DNA from: Victivallis sp. Marseille-Q1083
Lineage (GTDB): Bacteria > Verrucomicrobiota > Lentisphaeria > Victivallales > Victivallaceae
NCBI RefSeq assembly: GCF_903645315.1
Contig: NZ_CAHJXL010000001.1
Span: forward strand, 2,472,501-2,536,500
Direction: 5' to 3'
Length of the DNA stretch: 64,000 nucleotides
Below, in pieces: positions 28,785 to 37,854 of the stretch. Both the position numbers and the translations under genes were made by a program. Under the pieces are notes generated by a model. It had not been told where the DNA came from, did not search any database, and saw nothing but the letters and a program-made list of their open reading frames with translations. Positions within the stretch are counted from its first letter, which is position 1, and the number at the start of each line of letters is the position of its first letter.

Positions 28785-30077
28785 ATGGTGAAAAAGACGT
28801 TGTTGCTGGGAGCATGTGCGCTGTTGGCGATGACCGGCTGTACTGCGGTGGATCAGGGATTCATGGTGGAAGAAGCCGATCAGATGAGCAGCGGCCGCGG
28901 CGCGTCGTCTAGGATTAATGGGGTTGACGGCGCTGCTATACTTCCCGCATGCGGCGAGACCTGGGGGGAAGGGGCGGCGGTCGCGGCGGATATGATGGCG
29001 ATGGCGACGGCGCCGGCGGAAGCGCCGCAGGTCGAAACGGCTCCGGCCTATGCTGGCGGCGGCAACGGCGGGGAGGAGTCGCAGCCCATGGCACGGCAGC
29101 GGATCACCAGTATTTTTCTGGTTTACAGCGTCAGCGATGTGAAACAAGCGATCAAGGAGGCGGAAGCGATCGCCAAAGACTGCAATGGTTATGTGCAGAG
29201 CATCGGCGACTACAATGTCATTCTGCGGATTCCGGCCGATGCATTGACTGAGGCGAACGAGCTATTGAGTAAGCTGGGGACTTTGCAGAGCCGGCAGGAG
29301 CAGGTGGAAGATGTCACCGGCGAGATGTTCGATGTGGAGACGCGGATCGGCAACCTCGAAAAGCTGCGGGAACGGTTGCTGGCGATTGCCGACAAAGCGG
29401 TCAAAGTCGAAGACATGCTGATGGTGGAAAAGGAGTTGAATCGGGTTTCCGGCGAACTGGAACTGTTGAAAGGACGGCTGAATTTGTTGCGCAACCAGGT
29501 GAACTATGCGACGATCCGGATTGGCTTCAATGAAGTAATTCCGGTGACGCAGCGGCTGGAACGGCGTATGCCAGTGCCGTGGGTGGCCGAATTGGGCGGT
29601 GAAATCCTGTCGAATGCCAACCGGTTCAACGCGGTCCAGCGGTTCCCGTACGACGTGGCTTTGCCGGAGGATTTCATCGTCACGTATTCCGACGGCAGGC
29701 AGTTGCTGGCGATTTCGCCGGATCGGAAAGCCGTACAACTGCAGCGTCGCAACAATTTGAAGGGCGGTTCGCTGAAATTCTGGCAGGAGACCGTCAAACG
29801 GGCGTTGGAAGAAGCCAATTTTTATCGGATCGATGAAGTCAGGGAGATTGTCATCGGCGAAGGAATTCCGGCGGTGGAGATCACCGCTCACAAAATGATC
29901 GGCGACGAAAATTGGTATTATCGCGTCTATGTGTTTCTCGACCGTGCCTGGTATGATTTCTGCGGGGAAGGCGAAGTGTATCTCTATGAATTTCAGGCGC
30001 CGGAAGTCGGCTTCGGGAAGGACAAGGCGGCTGTCGGCCGGCTGCTTGAAACCGTCGACCTGAGCATGTGGAAATAG
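28785..30077 (+). CDS. DUF4349-domain lipoprotein
   Basis: 430 residues from the ATG that follows GGGAGGG. The N-terminus ends in the lipobox LAMTGC. A low-complexity Ala/Gly/Met stretch (about 30-105) leads to a DUF4349 domain at about 105-260: SIFLVYSVSDVKQAIKEAE, NGYVQSIGDYNVILRIPAD, EQVEDVTGEMFDVETRI, a long coiled coil and NYATIRIGF. Unlike many DUF4349 proteins it has no visible C-terminal membrane helix but a further 170-residue alpha/beta domain. Its role is unknown; it should be membrane-anchored outside the cytoplasm. Confidence 0.85.
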   Translation: MVKKTLLLGACALLAMTGCTAVDQGFMVEEADQMSSGRGASSRINGVDGAAILPACGETWGEGAAVAADMMAMATAPAEAPQVETAPAYAGGGNGGEESQPMARQRITSIFLVYSVSDVKQAIKEAEAIAKDCNGYVQSIGDYNVILRIPADALTEANELLSKLGTLQSRQEQVEDVTGEMFDVETRIGNLEKLRERLLAIADKAVKVEDMLMVEKELNRVSGELELLKGRLNLLRNQVNYATIRIGFNEVIPVTQRLERRMPVPWVAELGGEILSNANRFNAVQRFPYDVALPEDFIVTYSDGRQLLAISPDRKAVQLQRRNNLKGGSLKFWQETVKRALEEANFYRIDEVREIVIGEGIPAVEITAHKMIGDENWYYRVYVFLDRAWYDFCGEGEVYLYEFQAPEVGFGKDKAAVGRLLETVDLSMWK

Positions 30078-30088
30078 CCGGCCGGCTC

Positions 30089-30125
30089 AAAATGCCGGGC
30101 GTCAACCACAGACGTCCGGTATTTT
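30089..30125. terminator. Bidirectional terminator
   Basis: The arms 30089-30103 and 30111-30125 pair as AAAATnCCGGnCGTC with GACGnCCGGnATTTT around a 7-base loop. The AAAA/TTTT ends give U-tracts on both strands. It lies between the convergent ends of the DUF4349 gene and the methylase gene. Confidence 0.65.
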
Positions 30126-30147
30126 GATGGCTCCGGGTGAGAAAAAC

Positions 30148-32136
30148 CTACAGGAAACGCCGCATCAGAGTGATTTCCGAAGTCGTCAGTTTCAGGCTCC
30201 GGCAGAATAATTGGTCGATCTGCAGCTGGCGTTCGGCGGAGTAATGTCCGGTTTGCGCCCGGGCAAGCCGTCCGACGGTTTGCTGCAATTCCGAAGAAAG
30301 CTCGGGAATCGGCAGCCGGCGCAGCAGCGTCAGCTTGATCTGGGCGAAGTTCCGGCCGCGTTCGTCGCTGGTCGCCCGGTAATAGAAGTTGACCACCATA
30401 CTGTTCAACGCCGCCAGCAGATACCACGGGTCGGCGGCAACCGGAGCGGAACCGTGCAGGGTATTGCTGTAATAATAGCGCCCCTCGGCATCGTAGGCGG
30501 CGATGATCCGGTCGGCGGTCTGGCGGGTCAGCAGCTTCGGACGCTCGAATACGGCCGGCTGGCGCAGCCGCAGGCCGTTGCCGCCGCGCTGTTGTTCCAG
30601 TTGCCGCATTGTTTCCGGCCGATAGTCGATTTGGTCGCCTTCATAATGGATTTGATAAGCCGAAATTTGCCGTCCGAACAGCAACGGTTTGGCGCCGTCG
30701 GGAAGCTGGCGGCCGAACAGTTTGTCGCCGACTTTGCTCTGGATGATGCCGTCGCGGCTGTCGGCCAACTGGCCGAGTGGCGTGGAACGGGCGACGATTT
30801 TGGCCAGCAGCCGGCTGACGGCGGAATCGGCGGATAAGACGAATTGACCGGTTTGCCGGTGGTACAGTTCGTCCAGCGGCAGGAATTGCCGGTTGCCGAC
30901 CTCGACGGTCCGACTGCCGGGACACGGTCTGGGGCGATAGGCGAGGACGACACTGTCGACCGCCGCCTGACGGAAGCTGCGCGGCGGCAGCCGTTGCAGA
31001 CGGGTCAGTTGCCAGCGCCGCAGCAGGTGCTCCCGTAAGGTTTGATATTGGGTGTTGAGCAGCAGCCGGTCCGGAATGACAAAAGCGGCGACGCCGGAAT
31101 CGGCCAGTTGGGCGGCCGCCTGTTCCAGGAACAAACTGAACAGGTTGAAGCGCCCGGTGGCCAGCCGGAAGCGTCCGGCCAGTTCCCGGCGCCGCTCTGT
31201 TGGAATATCCCGGATTTGAACGAACGGCGGATTGCCGACGATCCAGTCGAGTTGCCGGAAATTGGTATCCAGATAATCCTGCCGGTACAGTTCGAAGTGG
31301 AAATTCGCCTGGGTGGTCTGCCGAAAGAGCGCCAGCCGGCGCCGGGTGATGGCCAGGGCCAGCGGATTGATATCGACGCCAAGGCATTGCAGTTGGGCCT
31401 GCGGCCGTTGCCGGACTGCTTCGATCAGAAAGGCGCCGGCGCCGACTGCCGGGTCGAGAATACGCTTGCCGTCGGGGAAGGCGGCCAGCGCCGCCTCCAG
31501 AACCGGCCGGATCAGGGACGGCGGCGTGAAGAAGCTGCCGCTCAGTTGCCGCTCGGAACGTTTCCGTTCTTCACTGCCGCTTAAATAATGCTGCAGCCAG
31601 TCGCCGGCCAGTTGCGGCGTCAACGCCAGCCATGACAAGGTTGCGGTATTTTCCGCCGCAGTCAGCGGATAACCGGCCAGCGGAACCGCCAGCGGGTTGT
31701 CGTTGCCGGCCAGCAATTCGAAGTATTGTTCGATCAGCGATTCCGGCGAAAGCCGATGTTGGCGGCGATATGCTTCCAGCCGGCTGACGGCGGTTCTGGT
31801 CCAGCCGGCCGGGGCCGGCCAGTTGCCGCGCCGGGCGTTTTGCAAAGCCTGGCGGACCAGTTGCCGCTCCGGCTGCAGCGGCAGCGCGCTCCATCCGGCA
31901 TCGGTACGCCGGAGCAGGAAATTGCCGGTATCGGTTTGAATCCAGCTCCAGCGAACGGACGCTGCCAGCATTTGAAGCCGTTCCGCCAACGAAACGGACA
32001 AATCGGCGAGATTGCCGGATAGCTCCAGCCGAATTCCCGGCTCCCGGAGGTGGTTCCACAAGAAATCCGCCCTTTGAGCCGAATCGGTTCCGGCCGGCGC
32101 GGCAATTGCCGCAAAAAGCTGTCGGGCAGCGGGCAT
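30148..32136 (-). CDS. N6-adenine DNA methylase, Eco57I/TaqI-like class
   Basis: 662 residues. The SAM site is RILDPAVGAGAFLIEAV at about residues 240-256, and the catalytic motif IV is IVGNPPF. Further Eco57I/TaqI-like marks are FNLFSLFLEQA and VIPDRLLLNTQY, then a C-terminal target-recognition-like region with YYSNTLHGSAP and LAALNSMVVNFYYRATSDERG. The N-terminal 200 residues are unassigned, and no PD-(D/E)xK nuclease motif was seen. The ATG shares its A with the stop of the DJ-1/PfpI gene (TGATG), which sets the start. No separate endonuclease is adjacent, so it is an orphan methylase or a type IIG-like enzyme with an unrecognised nuclease. Confidence 0.82.
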   Translation of the reverse strand: MPAARQLFAAIAAPAGTDSAQRADFLWNHLREPGIRLELSGNLADLSVSLAERLQMLAASVRWSWIQTDTGNFLLRRTDAGWSALPLQPERQLVRQALQNARRGNWPAPAGWTRTAVSRLEAYRRQHRLSPESLIEQYFELLAGNDNPLAVPLAGYPLTAAENTATLSWLALTPQLAGDWLQHYLSGSEERKRSERQLSGSFFTPPSLIRPVLEAALAAFPDGKRILDPAVGAGAFLIEAVRQRPQAQLQCLGVDINPLALAITRRRLALFRQTTQANFHFELYRQDYLDTNFRQLDWIVGNPPFVQIRDIPTERRRELAGRFRLATGRFNLFSLFLEQAAAQLADSGVAAFVIPDRLLLNTQYQTLREHLLRRWQLTRLQRLPPRSFRQAAVDSVVLAYRPRPCPGSRTVEVGNRQFLPLDELYHRQTGQFVLSADSAVSRLLAKIVARSTPLGQLADSRDGIIQSKVGDKLFGRQLPDGAKPLLFGRQISAYQIHYEGDQIDYRPETMRQLEQQRGGNGLRLRQPAVFERPKLLTRQTADRIIAAYDAEGRYYYSNTLHGSAPVAADPWYLLAALNSMVVNFYYRATSDERGRNFAQIKLTLLRRLPIPELSSELQQTVGRLARAQTGHYSAERQLQIDQLFCRSLKLTTSEITLMRRFL

Positions 32137-32708
32137 CAATGCGTCGCGTTGACGACGGCAATAAACTGCCGCAGCCATTCGACATGCGCCGTCCAGGCCG
32201 GACCGGTGACCAGATTGCCGTCGGTGACGGCGTCCGGCAGCCCGACTTCGATATATTCACCGCCGGCGGCGATCACTTCCGGTTTGACGGCGGGATAAGC
32301 GGAAAGTTTCCGGCCGCGAACGACATCGGCGGAAGTCAGCAGTTGCGGTCCGTGGCAGATTGCCGCGATCGGCTTGTCGGCGGCGGCGAAAGCCTTCACC
32401 AGCGCGATGACGCCATTGTGCAGCCGCAGATATTCCGGCGCCCGGCCGCCGGGAATGACCAGCGCATCGTAATCTTCGGCCTGTACCGCCTCGAAATTGG
32501 CATTCAACACGAAATTGTGGCCGCGTTTTTCCGAATAAGTCTGATCTCCTTCGAAATCGTGGATGGCGGTTCGGACATATTCGCCGGCTTTGCGGTCGGG
32601 ACAAACCGCATCGACCTGGAAACCGACGATCTGGAGCGCCTGGAACGGAACCATCATTTCGTAATCTTCGACATAATCACCGGCCAGCATCAGAATTTTT
32701 TTGCTCAT
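32136..32708 (-). CDS. DJ-1/PfpI family protein
   Basis: 190 residues with the class I GATase-like fold. [12 protein letters not shown] is followed by the nucleophile elbow [10 protein letters not shown] with Cys118 and His119, and by a PfpI-like C-terminus ([17 protein letters not shown]). Members are proteases, deglycase-like or stress proteins; which applies here cannot be told. AAAGGGA precedes the start. Its stop overlaps the methylase start by one base, so the two are translated together, which is an unusual partnership. Confidence 0.88.
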   Translation of the reverse strand: MSKKILMLAGDYVEDYEMMVPFQALQIVGFQVDAVCPDRKAGEYVRTAIHDFEGDQTYSEKRGHNFVLNANFEAVQAEDYDALVIPGGRAPEYLRLHNGVIALVKAFAAADKPIAAICHGPQLLTSADVVRGRKLSAYPAVKPEVIAAGGEYIEVGLPDAVTDGNLVTGPAWTAHVEWLRQFIAVVNATH

Positions 32709-32832
32709 GGCAAAATTCCCTTTCGCAGTTGGATCGGATGGGGCGTTGGAAGAGAAGCCGCCGTCCTGTTTTTTCGGATATCAATATACACCAGAAATAT
32801 CGAAGTTGCAAGAAAGGCCTGGCGGTCCGTCG

Positions 32833-33339
32833 TCAAGCCCATTCCTGGCCCATCAACGTCGCCTCCGTTCCGTAAGAGGCCAGCTTTTCCGGCGTCCGGA
32901 GTTGCTGGACCGGCCAGACCCGGTAGCCTTGTTTTTGCCAGAACGGCACGGAATGTTGAACGGCGATCAGGTGGGAACGCCGGAAGCGTCGCCGGAGCGC
33001 CGCTTGTCTGGCGGCGTCGAACAGTGCCGATGCCAGCCGTTTGCCGCGCAAAGCCGGATGTAGCGCCAGGTCATGCAGGTAGAACGATTCTGCCGCTTCG
33101 GGCAGTTGTTCCAGATACCCATGCAGTTCCGGCACCCGGTCGGCGTGCCACGGATGTGCCAGCACGTAACCGTGCACTTCACCGTCGGCCAGACAGACGA
33201 AGCAACAGTCCGGAGCCAGTTCCCATTTGCGGATCATGACCCGGTCGGACTCCGGTACGATATCCCGATAGGCGATCGCCTGTACGCGTAGAACGCCGGG
33301 CAGATGTCCGGCCTGCATGGGATCAATTTGCAGGTTCAT
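32833..33339 (-). CDS. GNAT-family N-acetyltransferase
   Basis: 168 residues. The acetyl-CoA region is YLHDLALHPALRGKRLASALFDAA (the first part is motif A with the R-G-K-R-L form of the pyrophosphate loop). A late segment HSVPFWQKQGYRVW is typical of the last GNAT strand-helix. Substrate unknown. It starts 13 bases after obg and is probably the last gene of the rpmA-obg-GNAT unit. Confidence 0.85.
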   Translation of the reverse strand: MNLQIDPMQAGHLPGVLRVQAIAYRDIVPESDRVMIRKWELAPDCCFVCLADGEVHGYVLAHPWHADRVPELHGYLEQLPEAAESFYLHDLALHPALRGKRLASALFDAARQAALRRRFRRSHLIAVQHSVPFWQKQGYRVWPVQQLRTPEKLASYGTEATLMGQEWA

Positions 33340-33352
33340 GGTCGGAACGCTT

Positions 33353-34372
33353 TCAGAAAATCATATAAGGAGAAATGCTGCTGTCCTTCACCAGCTTGCT
33401 GAGGATGGGAATCAGTTCGCCGAGTTCGCCGTCGGCGGCGCTGACCGGGATAATCGGCGTCATTTCACTGCCGAGGGCTTCGCGCAGCGCCGCGAGATTT
33501 TCCCGGCTTTCCGGCAAATCCATCTTGTTGGCGACGATGACGGCCGGCCGTTTGGACAGACCTCTCATATAAAGTTCCAGTTCGCTCTGCAAATGACGGT
33601 AATCTTCATAGGGCGACCGCCCGTCAACGCCGGCCATGTCCAGTACGTAAGCCAGCACATGGGTCCGTTCGATGTGTTTCAGGAAGGCATGGCCGAGCCC
33701 GACATTGGCGTGAGCGCCGTCAATCAAGCCCGGAATATCGGCGATGGTCAATCGCCCGTAAGCCGGCAGTTCAACGACGCCGACCACCGGATGCAGTGTC
33801 GTGAACGGGTAGGGGGCGACTTTGGGACGCGCCTGGGAAACCGCCCGCAGCAGCGTGGATTTGCCGGCGTTGGGATAGCCGACCAGGCCGACGTCGGCGA
33901 TGGTTTTCAGTTCCAGTTCCAGCCGGCGTTCTTCGCCGGGCTTGCCCTCTTCGCATTGGCGCGGCGCCCGGTTGGTGCTGGTGGCGAAACGGGCGTTGCC
34001 GCGTCCGCCTTTGCCGCCCCGGGCGACGACGAACTGCAGGCCGGAGGTATCGAGGTCGGCAAGCAGTTCGCCGGTTTCCTGATCGGTCACCACGGTGCCG
34101 ACCGGCACGTCGAGTATAATATCCGGCGCTTTGCGGCCATGCAGATCTTTGCCCTTGCCGTGGGGACCGTTGGCGGCGGCATAATGACGGTTGTAAACAA
34201 GATCGACCAGACTTTGTTCGTCGGTAGAAGCTCTTAAGATGACGTTGCCGCCGTCGCCGCCGTCGCCGCCGTCCGGGCCGCCTTTCGGGATGAATTTTTC
34301 GCGCCGGAAGCTGCAGCAGCCATTGCCGCCGTTGCCGCCTTTTACTGTAATTTTAGCACGATCCACAAACAT
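33353..34372 (-). CDS. obg: Obg-type ribosome-associated GTPase
   Basis: 339 residues. The Gly-rich Obg domain spans 1-158 (GGNGGNGCCSFRREKFIPKG, GPDGGDGGDGGN). The G domain follows, with G1 GYPNAGKST at 165-173, TTLHPVVG, G3 DIPGLI, G4 NKMD near 281 and G5 SA near the end. The extra C-terminal OCT domain is absent, as in many Obg proteins outside Firmicutes. It helps 50S subunit assembly and couples growth to GTP state. GAGGAG lies 6 bases before the ATG. It follows rpmA, with a terminator in between. Confidence 0.96.
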   Translation of the reverse strand: MFVDRAKITVKGGNGGNGCCSFRREKFIPKGGPDGGDGGDGGNVILRASTDEQSLVDLVYNRHYAAANGPHGKGKDLHGRKAPDIILDVPVGTVVTDQETGELLADLDTSGLQFVVARGGKGGRGNARFATSTNRAPRQCEEGKPGEERRLELELKTIADVGLVGYPNAGKSTLLRAVSQARPKVAPYPFTTLHPVVGVVELPAYGRLTIADIPGLIDGAHANVGLGHAFLKHIERTHVLAYVLDMAGVDGRSPYEDYRHLQSELELYMRGLSKRPAVIVANKMDLPESRENLAALREALGSEMTPIIPVSAADGELGELIPILSKLVKDSSISPYMIF

Positions 34373-34415
34373 ATCTTACTCCTCTGCCGTTTGGGTTCCG
34401 CAACCGATCAGATTC

Positions 34416-34449
34416 AAAAAAAAGAGCCCAAGGCACAAAACCCGGGCTC
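34416..34449 (-). terminator. Terminator between rpmA and obg
   Basis: On the leftward strand GAGCCC and GGGCTC (34444-34449 and 34424-34429) pair and are followed by eight T residues. A second small hairpin (34466-34482, CGAGCGG/CCGCTCG) lies right after the rpmA stop codon. Only 43 bases separate the T-tract from the obg start, so obg probably depends on read-through. Confidence 0.75.
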
Positions 34450-34484
34450 AATCCGACACGAAATTCGAGCGGAAACCGCTCGTT

Positions 34485-34733
34485 TCAGGCCATCGGAACG
34501 ATGTTGACCTGACGCGTGGTTTTCTTGAACTCAACCGTACCGTCGCACAGCGCGAAGAGCGTGAAATCGCGTCCGCAGCCGACATTTTTGCCGGGCCGGA
34601 ATTTCGTGCCGCGCTGCCGGACGATGATGCTGCCGGCCGATACATATTCACCGCCGTAGGCTTTCACGCCGAGGTACTTCGGGTTGCTGTCGCGGCCGTT
34701 TCGGCTGCTGGATTGACCTTTTTTATGCGCCAT
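34485..34733 (-). CDS. rpmA: 50S ribosomal protein bL27
   Basis: 82 residues. [29 protein letters not shown] is the unmistakable bL27 N-terminus (first half shown to residue 20: [20 protein letters not shown]), with [15 protein letters not shown] following. The N-terminal tail reaches the peptidyl-transferase centre. There is no cleavable Firmicutes-type extension. The usual upstream partner rplU (bL21) is missing; instead the divergent ssrA gene lies upstream. AAGGAA precedes the start codon. Confidence 0.97.
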   Translation of the reverse strand: MAHKKGQSSSRNGRDSNPKYLGVKAYGGEYVSAGSIIVRQRGTKFRPGKNVGCGRDFTLFALCDGTVEFKKTTRQVNIVPMA

Positions 34734-34801
34734 GATTGCAATTCCTTATGTTAACTTCACTTTTGTCTTTTGTCAAGTTTGTTCATAATTCAAGAATATC
34801 T

Positions 34802-34829
34802 AATATAGCCTTCGACCGGAAAATATCAA
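34802..34829 (-). promoter_or_regulatory. Putative rpmA promoter
   Basis: TTGATA (34824-34829), a 16-base spacer and TATATT (34802-34807) would give a leader of about 60 bases that includes the ribosome-binding site. A second match, TTGACA-17-TAACAT (34748-34776), lies so close that transcripts would start after the ribosome-binding site, so it is less likely for this gene. Confidence 0.55.
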
Positions 34830-34907
34830 GCATCTTCCAGGAAAAAAATGAACTTTTCGACGGAAAAACCGGTCGAAGATTGAAGAAAAAAGAAAAATGG
34901 AAAGAAT

Positions 34908-34935
34908 TTGTATTTCCGGAAAGACCGGCTATACT
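34908..34935 (+). promoter_or_regulatory. Putative ssrA promoter
   Basis: TTGTAT (34908-34913), a 16-base spacer and TATACT (34930-34935) lie just upstream of the mature tmRNA 5' end, leaving a short 5' leader for RNase P to remove. Confidence 0.55.
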
Positions 34936-34967
34936 AAAGAATGGACAATGCGGTTCGAAAACAATCT

Positions 34968-35327
<360 letters not shown>

Positions 35328-35340
35328 ATTTAAAAGCGGG

Positions 35341-35386
35341 CAGCCCGGAGTGTTTGTAAACACTTCGGGCTGTTTTCTTTTTTTTT
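35341..35386 (+). terminator. ssrA terminator
   Basis: AGCCCGGAGTGTTT and AAACACTTCGGGCT pair over 14 positions (one G-T), followed by GTTTTC and nine T residues. It lies 14 bases after the tmRNA CCA end. Confidence 0.88.
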
Positions 35387-35483
35387 GAAAATTTTGCTGA
35401 AAACTTTCCCCTGCCCGTTTCCCGGTCCTGAATTTTTTCGTAAAATTAAGATTGCCTCCGGATTGTCGGCCGGAAAATTATTG

Positions 35484-35512
35484 TTGCAATTACCGCTTTT
35501 CCGTGGTATTTT
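35484..35512 (+). promoter_or_regulatory. Putative ddh promoter
   Basis: TTGCAA (35484-35489), a 17-base spacer and TATTTT (35507-35512) lie 34 bases before the ATG of the meso-DAP dehydrogenase gene. AAGGAG follows in the leader. Confidence 0.5.
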
Positions 35513-35546
35513 ATCCGGATAATAATGAAATCAAGGAGCAATCGTG

Positions 35547-36542
35547 ATGAAAAAAATCAGAGTGATGGTTGTCGGTTACGGCAACGTCGGCCGCGGCGTG
35601 ATCAAGGCGCTGGCAGCCAATGAAGATATGGAACTGGCCGGCATCGTTTCCCGTTCGCCGGAACGGGTGCGCCGGGCGGTCGAGCTGCCGGTGCTGCCGG
35701 TGGAGGCGGTCGGCGAATGGCAGCAGGCGTTCCGGCCGGATATCGCCATTCTGTGCGGCGGTTCGAAGAATGATTTGCCGGAGCAGGGGCCCACGCTGGT
35801 CAACTGTGTTTCGACGGTCGACAGTTTCGACAATCACAGTTGCATTCCGCAATACTTCGAGCGGATGGACGCGGCCGGCCGGGCGGCCGGCCAGGTGGCG
35901 GTGATCTCCACCGGCTGGGATCCGGGCATCTTTTCGCTGGAACGGGTGTTGGCCAATGCGTTCATCCCCGGTTCCCGCGCCTACGGTTTCTACGGCTTGA
36001 CCGGGAAGGGCGGTTTGAGTATGGGCCACTCCGATGCGCTGCGGACCATTCCGGGCGTCAGGGACGCCCGGCAATATACCCATGCGGTCGAAAGCGCCGT
36101 CGACCGGGTGCGGGCCGGTGAAAATCCGGAATTCGAACCCGGCGACATGCATACCAGGGAGTGCTTTGTCGTGCTCGACGCCGGCGCGGATCCGGCGGCG
36201 GTGGAAGCGGCGATCAAGTCGATGCCCGGTTATTTCGCTCCGTATCGGACGACGGTGCACTTCGTCTCTCAAGACGAATTGGATACGCGTTATCGGGGAT
36301 TTCCGCACGACGGCTGCGTCGTGGCTGCCGGCGTGACCGGCGGCGAACATGCCGCGACGGTCGAATATCGTTGCAAATGGGAAAGCAACCCGGAAGCGAC
36401 CGCCAACGTACTGGTAGCGCATGCCCGGGCGGCGGTGCGGCTGAAAGCGGAAGGCAAAACCGGCGCCTTTACGATCCTGGATATTCCGCCGGCTTACTTC
36501 AGTACCCACAGCCGGGCGGATCTGTTGAAAAAGTTCATGTAA
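35547..36542 (+). CDS. ddh: meso-diaminopimelate D-dehydrogenase
   Basis: 331 residues. The NADP-binding N-terminus VMVVGYGNVGRGVIKAL is followed by family motifs CGGSKNDLPEQGP, NCVSTVDSFDNH, STGWDPGIFSLERV and GKGGLSMGHSDALR. The enzyme converts tetrahydrodipicolinate, ammonia and NADPH directly to meso-DAP for lysine and peptidoglycan, bypassing the acylated intermediates. AAGGAG lies 8 bases before the ATG; an in-frame GTG one codon earlier is possible. The gene stands alone behind its own promoter, without other dap genes. Confidence 0.93.
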   Translation: MKKIRVMVVGYGNVGRGVIKALAANEDMELAGIVSRSPERVRRAVELPVLPVEAVGEWQQAFRPDIAILCGGSKNDLPEQGPTLVNCVSTVDSFDNHSCIPQYFERMDAAGRAAGQVAVISTGWDPGIFSLERVLANAFIPGSRAYGFYGLTGKGGLSMGHSDALRTIPGVRDARQYTHAVESAVDRVRAGENPEFEPGDMHTRECFVVLDAGADPAAVEAAIKSMPGYFAPYRTTVHFVSQDELDTRYRGFPHDGCVVAAGVTGGEHAATVEYRCKWESNPEATANVLVAHARAAVRLKAEGKTGAFTILDIPPAYFSTHSRADLLKKFM

Positions 36543-36609
36543 AACAAAAGTGATCAAGTCGGTCCGCCGGAGGGCAGGACTCCGGCCGGCTGCATTCCGG
36601 AGGTGGATG

Positions 36610-37758
36610 ATGTTGGGAAAATCGGTATGGACGTCGATGGTATTCGGATTGTCGCTGGCCTTGTCGCCGCTTGGGGCGTTGCAGACCGGCGACGCGGCGG
36701 AGACGCTTTCGGTCGACTGGCTGGAGGGACGCAGCGTGCCGCTGCTGCTCAACCGGGCAGACAAGAAGCAGCCGCTGGAAAAGGATCTGCGGGTCATCGT
36801 CTTTTTCGGGACCTATACGCCGCTGTCCCAGCAGATGATGCCGACTTTGATGGAGATGCAGAAGCGGTACCGCGACCAGGGGTTGCTGATCGGCGCGGTT
36901 TCGCCGGAGCCGGCGGAAAAAGTCGAGCCGTTCCTGAAAGCGTTTCCCAACGTCAATTTCAGTGTCGGCGTCGACCGGGACGGAGAGGGAACCGTCAAAT
37001 ATCTCGGGCCGCGGCCGATTCTGCCGAAGGTTTTCATCGTCGACAACTGCGATGAAATTCTCTGGGACGGTGAAGTCGAAGAGCTGCCCGATGTGCTCGA
37101 AAGCATTTTCGATCAGACCTACAGCCGGGACACCCAGAAGAAGATTGCGCCGCTGCTGTTGGAATTGGACCCGGCTTTGCGGACCGGCCGGCTCGGCGAA
37201 ATCGAAAATCTGACCGACCGCATTTTGAAGGAGGCGCCCGGCAACGGCCAGGCGCTGCGGGCACGGCTGTTCAGTTATGAGAGCAATGGGCAGGTCGAGG
37301 CGGGCTGGGAGTTTTTGACGGCGCGGCGGAATGAATTTCCGAAGGAGCGCAAGCTTTATTTCATGCAGTTGGATATGGCGCTGCGTTACCGGCAGTTCTC
37401 CGGCGATCTGGTGCCGGTGGTGCGGTCCTTCCTGCTGAATTTTCCGGATCGCAGCGGGGAAATCAATTCGATCGCCTGGACTTTGCTGAACGGCGGCGAT
37501 TTCAACAGCGACGCGATCAGCGCGGCCAGGCTTTGCATCGAAGCGCTGAAGCCGTTGCTGGACCGGTCCGATATTGACGCTTTGACGGCGACGCGCATTC
37601 TGACCAGCCAGGCGTTGTACCAGTACCGGATCGGCAATGTGCCGCTGGCGCTGGAATTGCAGAAACAGGCGGCCGACCGGGGCGTCGATACGTCCGAAGC
37701 GGAGGCGGTCAACCGTTTCGCCGCCTTCTATCAGGCGATCGAAGATTTGCGCCAGTAA
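36610..37758 (+). CDS. Exported thioredoxin-fold protein with TPR-like C-terminus, lacking CxxC
   Basis: About 382 residues from the ATG behind GGAGG. A signal peptide (MLGKSVWTSMVFGLSLALSP) leads to a TlpA/AhpC-like domain at about 30-170: RVIVFFGTYTPLSQQMMPTL, LIGAVSPEPAEKV, ILPKVFIVDNCDEILWDG. The usual W-C-x-x-C active site is replaced by GTYTPLSQ, so it cannot act as a normal thiol oxidoreductase. The rest is helical and repeat-like, probably TPR-type. A binding or scaffold role outside the cytoplasm is plausible. It precedes ffh by 96 bases. Confidence 0.75.
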   Translation: MLGKSVWTSMVFGLSLALSPLGALQTGDAAETLSVDWLEGRSVPLLLNRADKKQPLEKDLRVIVFFGTYTPLSQQMMPTLMEMQKRYRDQGLLIGAVSPEPAEKVEPFLKAFPNVNFSVGVDRDGEGTVKYLGPRPILPKVFIVDNCDEILWDGEVEELPDVLESIFDQTYSRDTQKKIAPLLLELDPALRTGRLGEIENLTDRILKEAPGNGQALRARLFSYESNGQVEAGWEFLTARRNEFPKERKLYFMQLDMALRYRQFSGDLVPVVRSFLLNFPDRSGEINSIAWTLLNGGDFNSDAISAARLCIEALKPLLDRSDIDALTATRILTSQALYQYRIGNVPLALELQKQAADRGVDTSEAEAVNRFAAFYQAIEDLRQ

Positions 37759-37854
37759 TTGCCGCGGCCGATTTGACCCGGATGATATTGAAACGTATAT
37801 TACGCGGTTGTATATCATATTTTTAATCACAGCAATCTAAGGTAATAAACGAAG

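Noticed and set aside
34373-34484. Riboswitch or leader peptide between rpmA and obg
   Set aside because: A simple terminator hairpin explains the sequence; no aptamer-like core seen.
34748-34776. TTGACA-17-TAACAT as rpmA promoter
   Set aside because: A transcript from here would start after the ribosome-binding site; the TTGATA-16-TATATT pair further upstream fits better.
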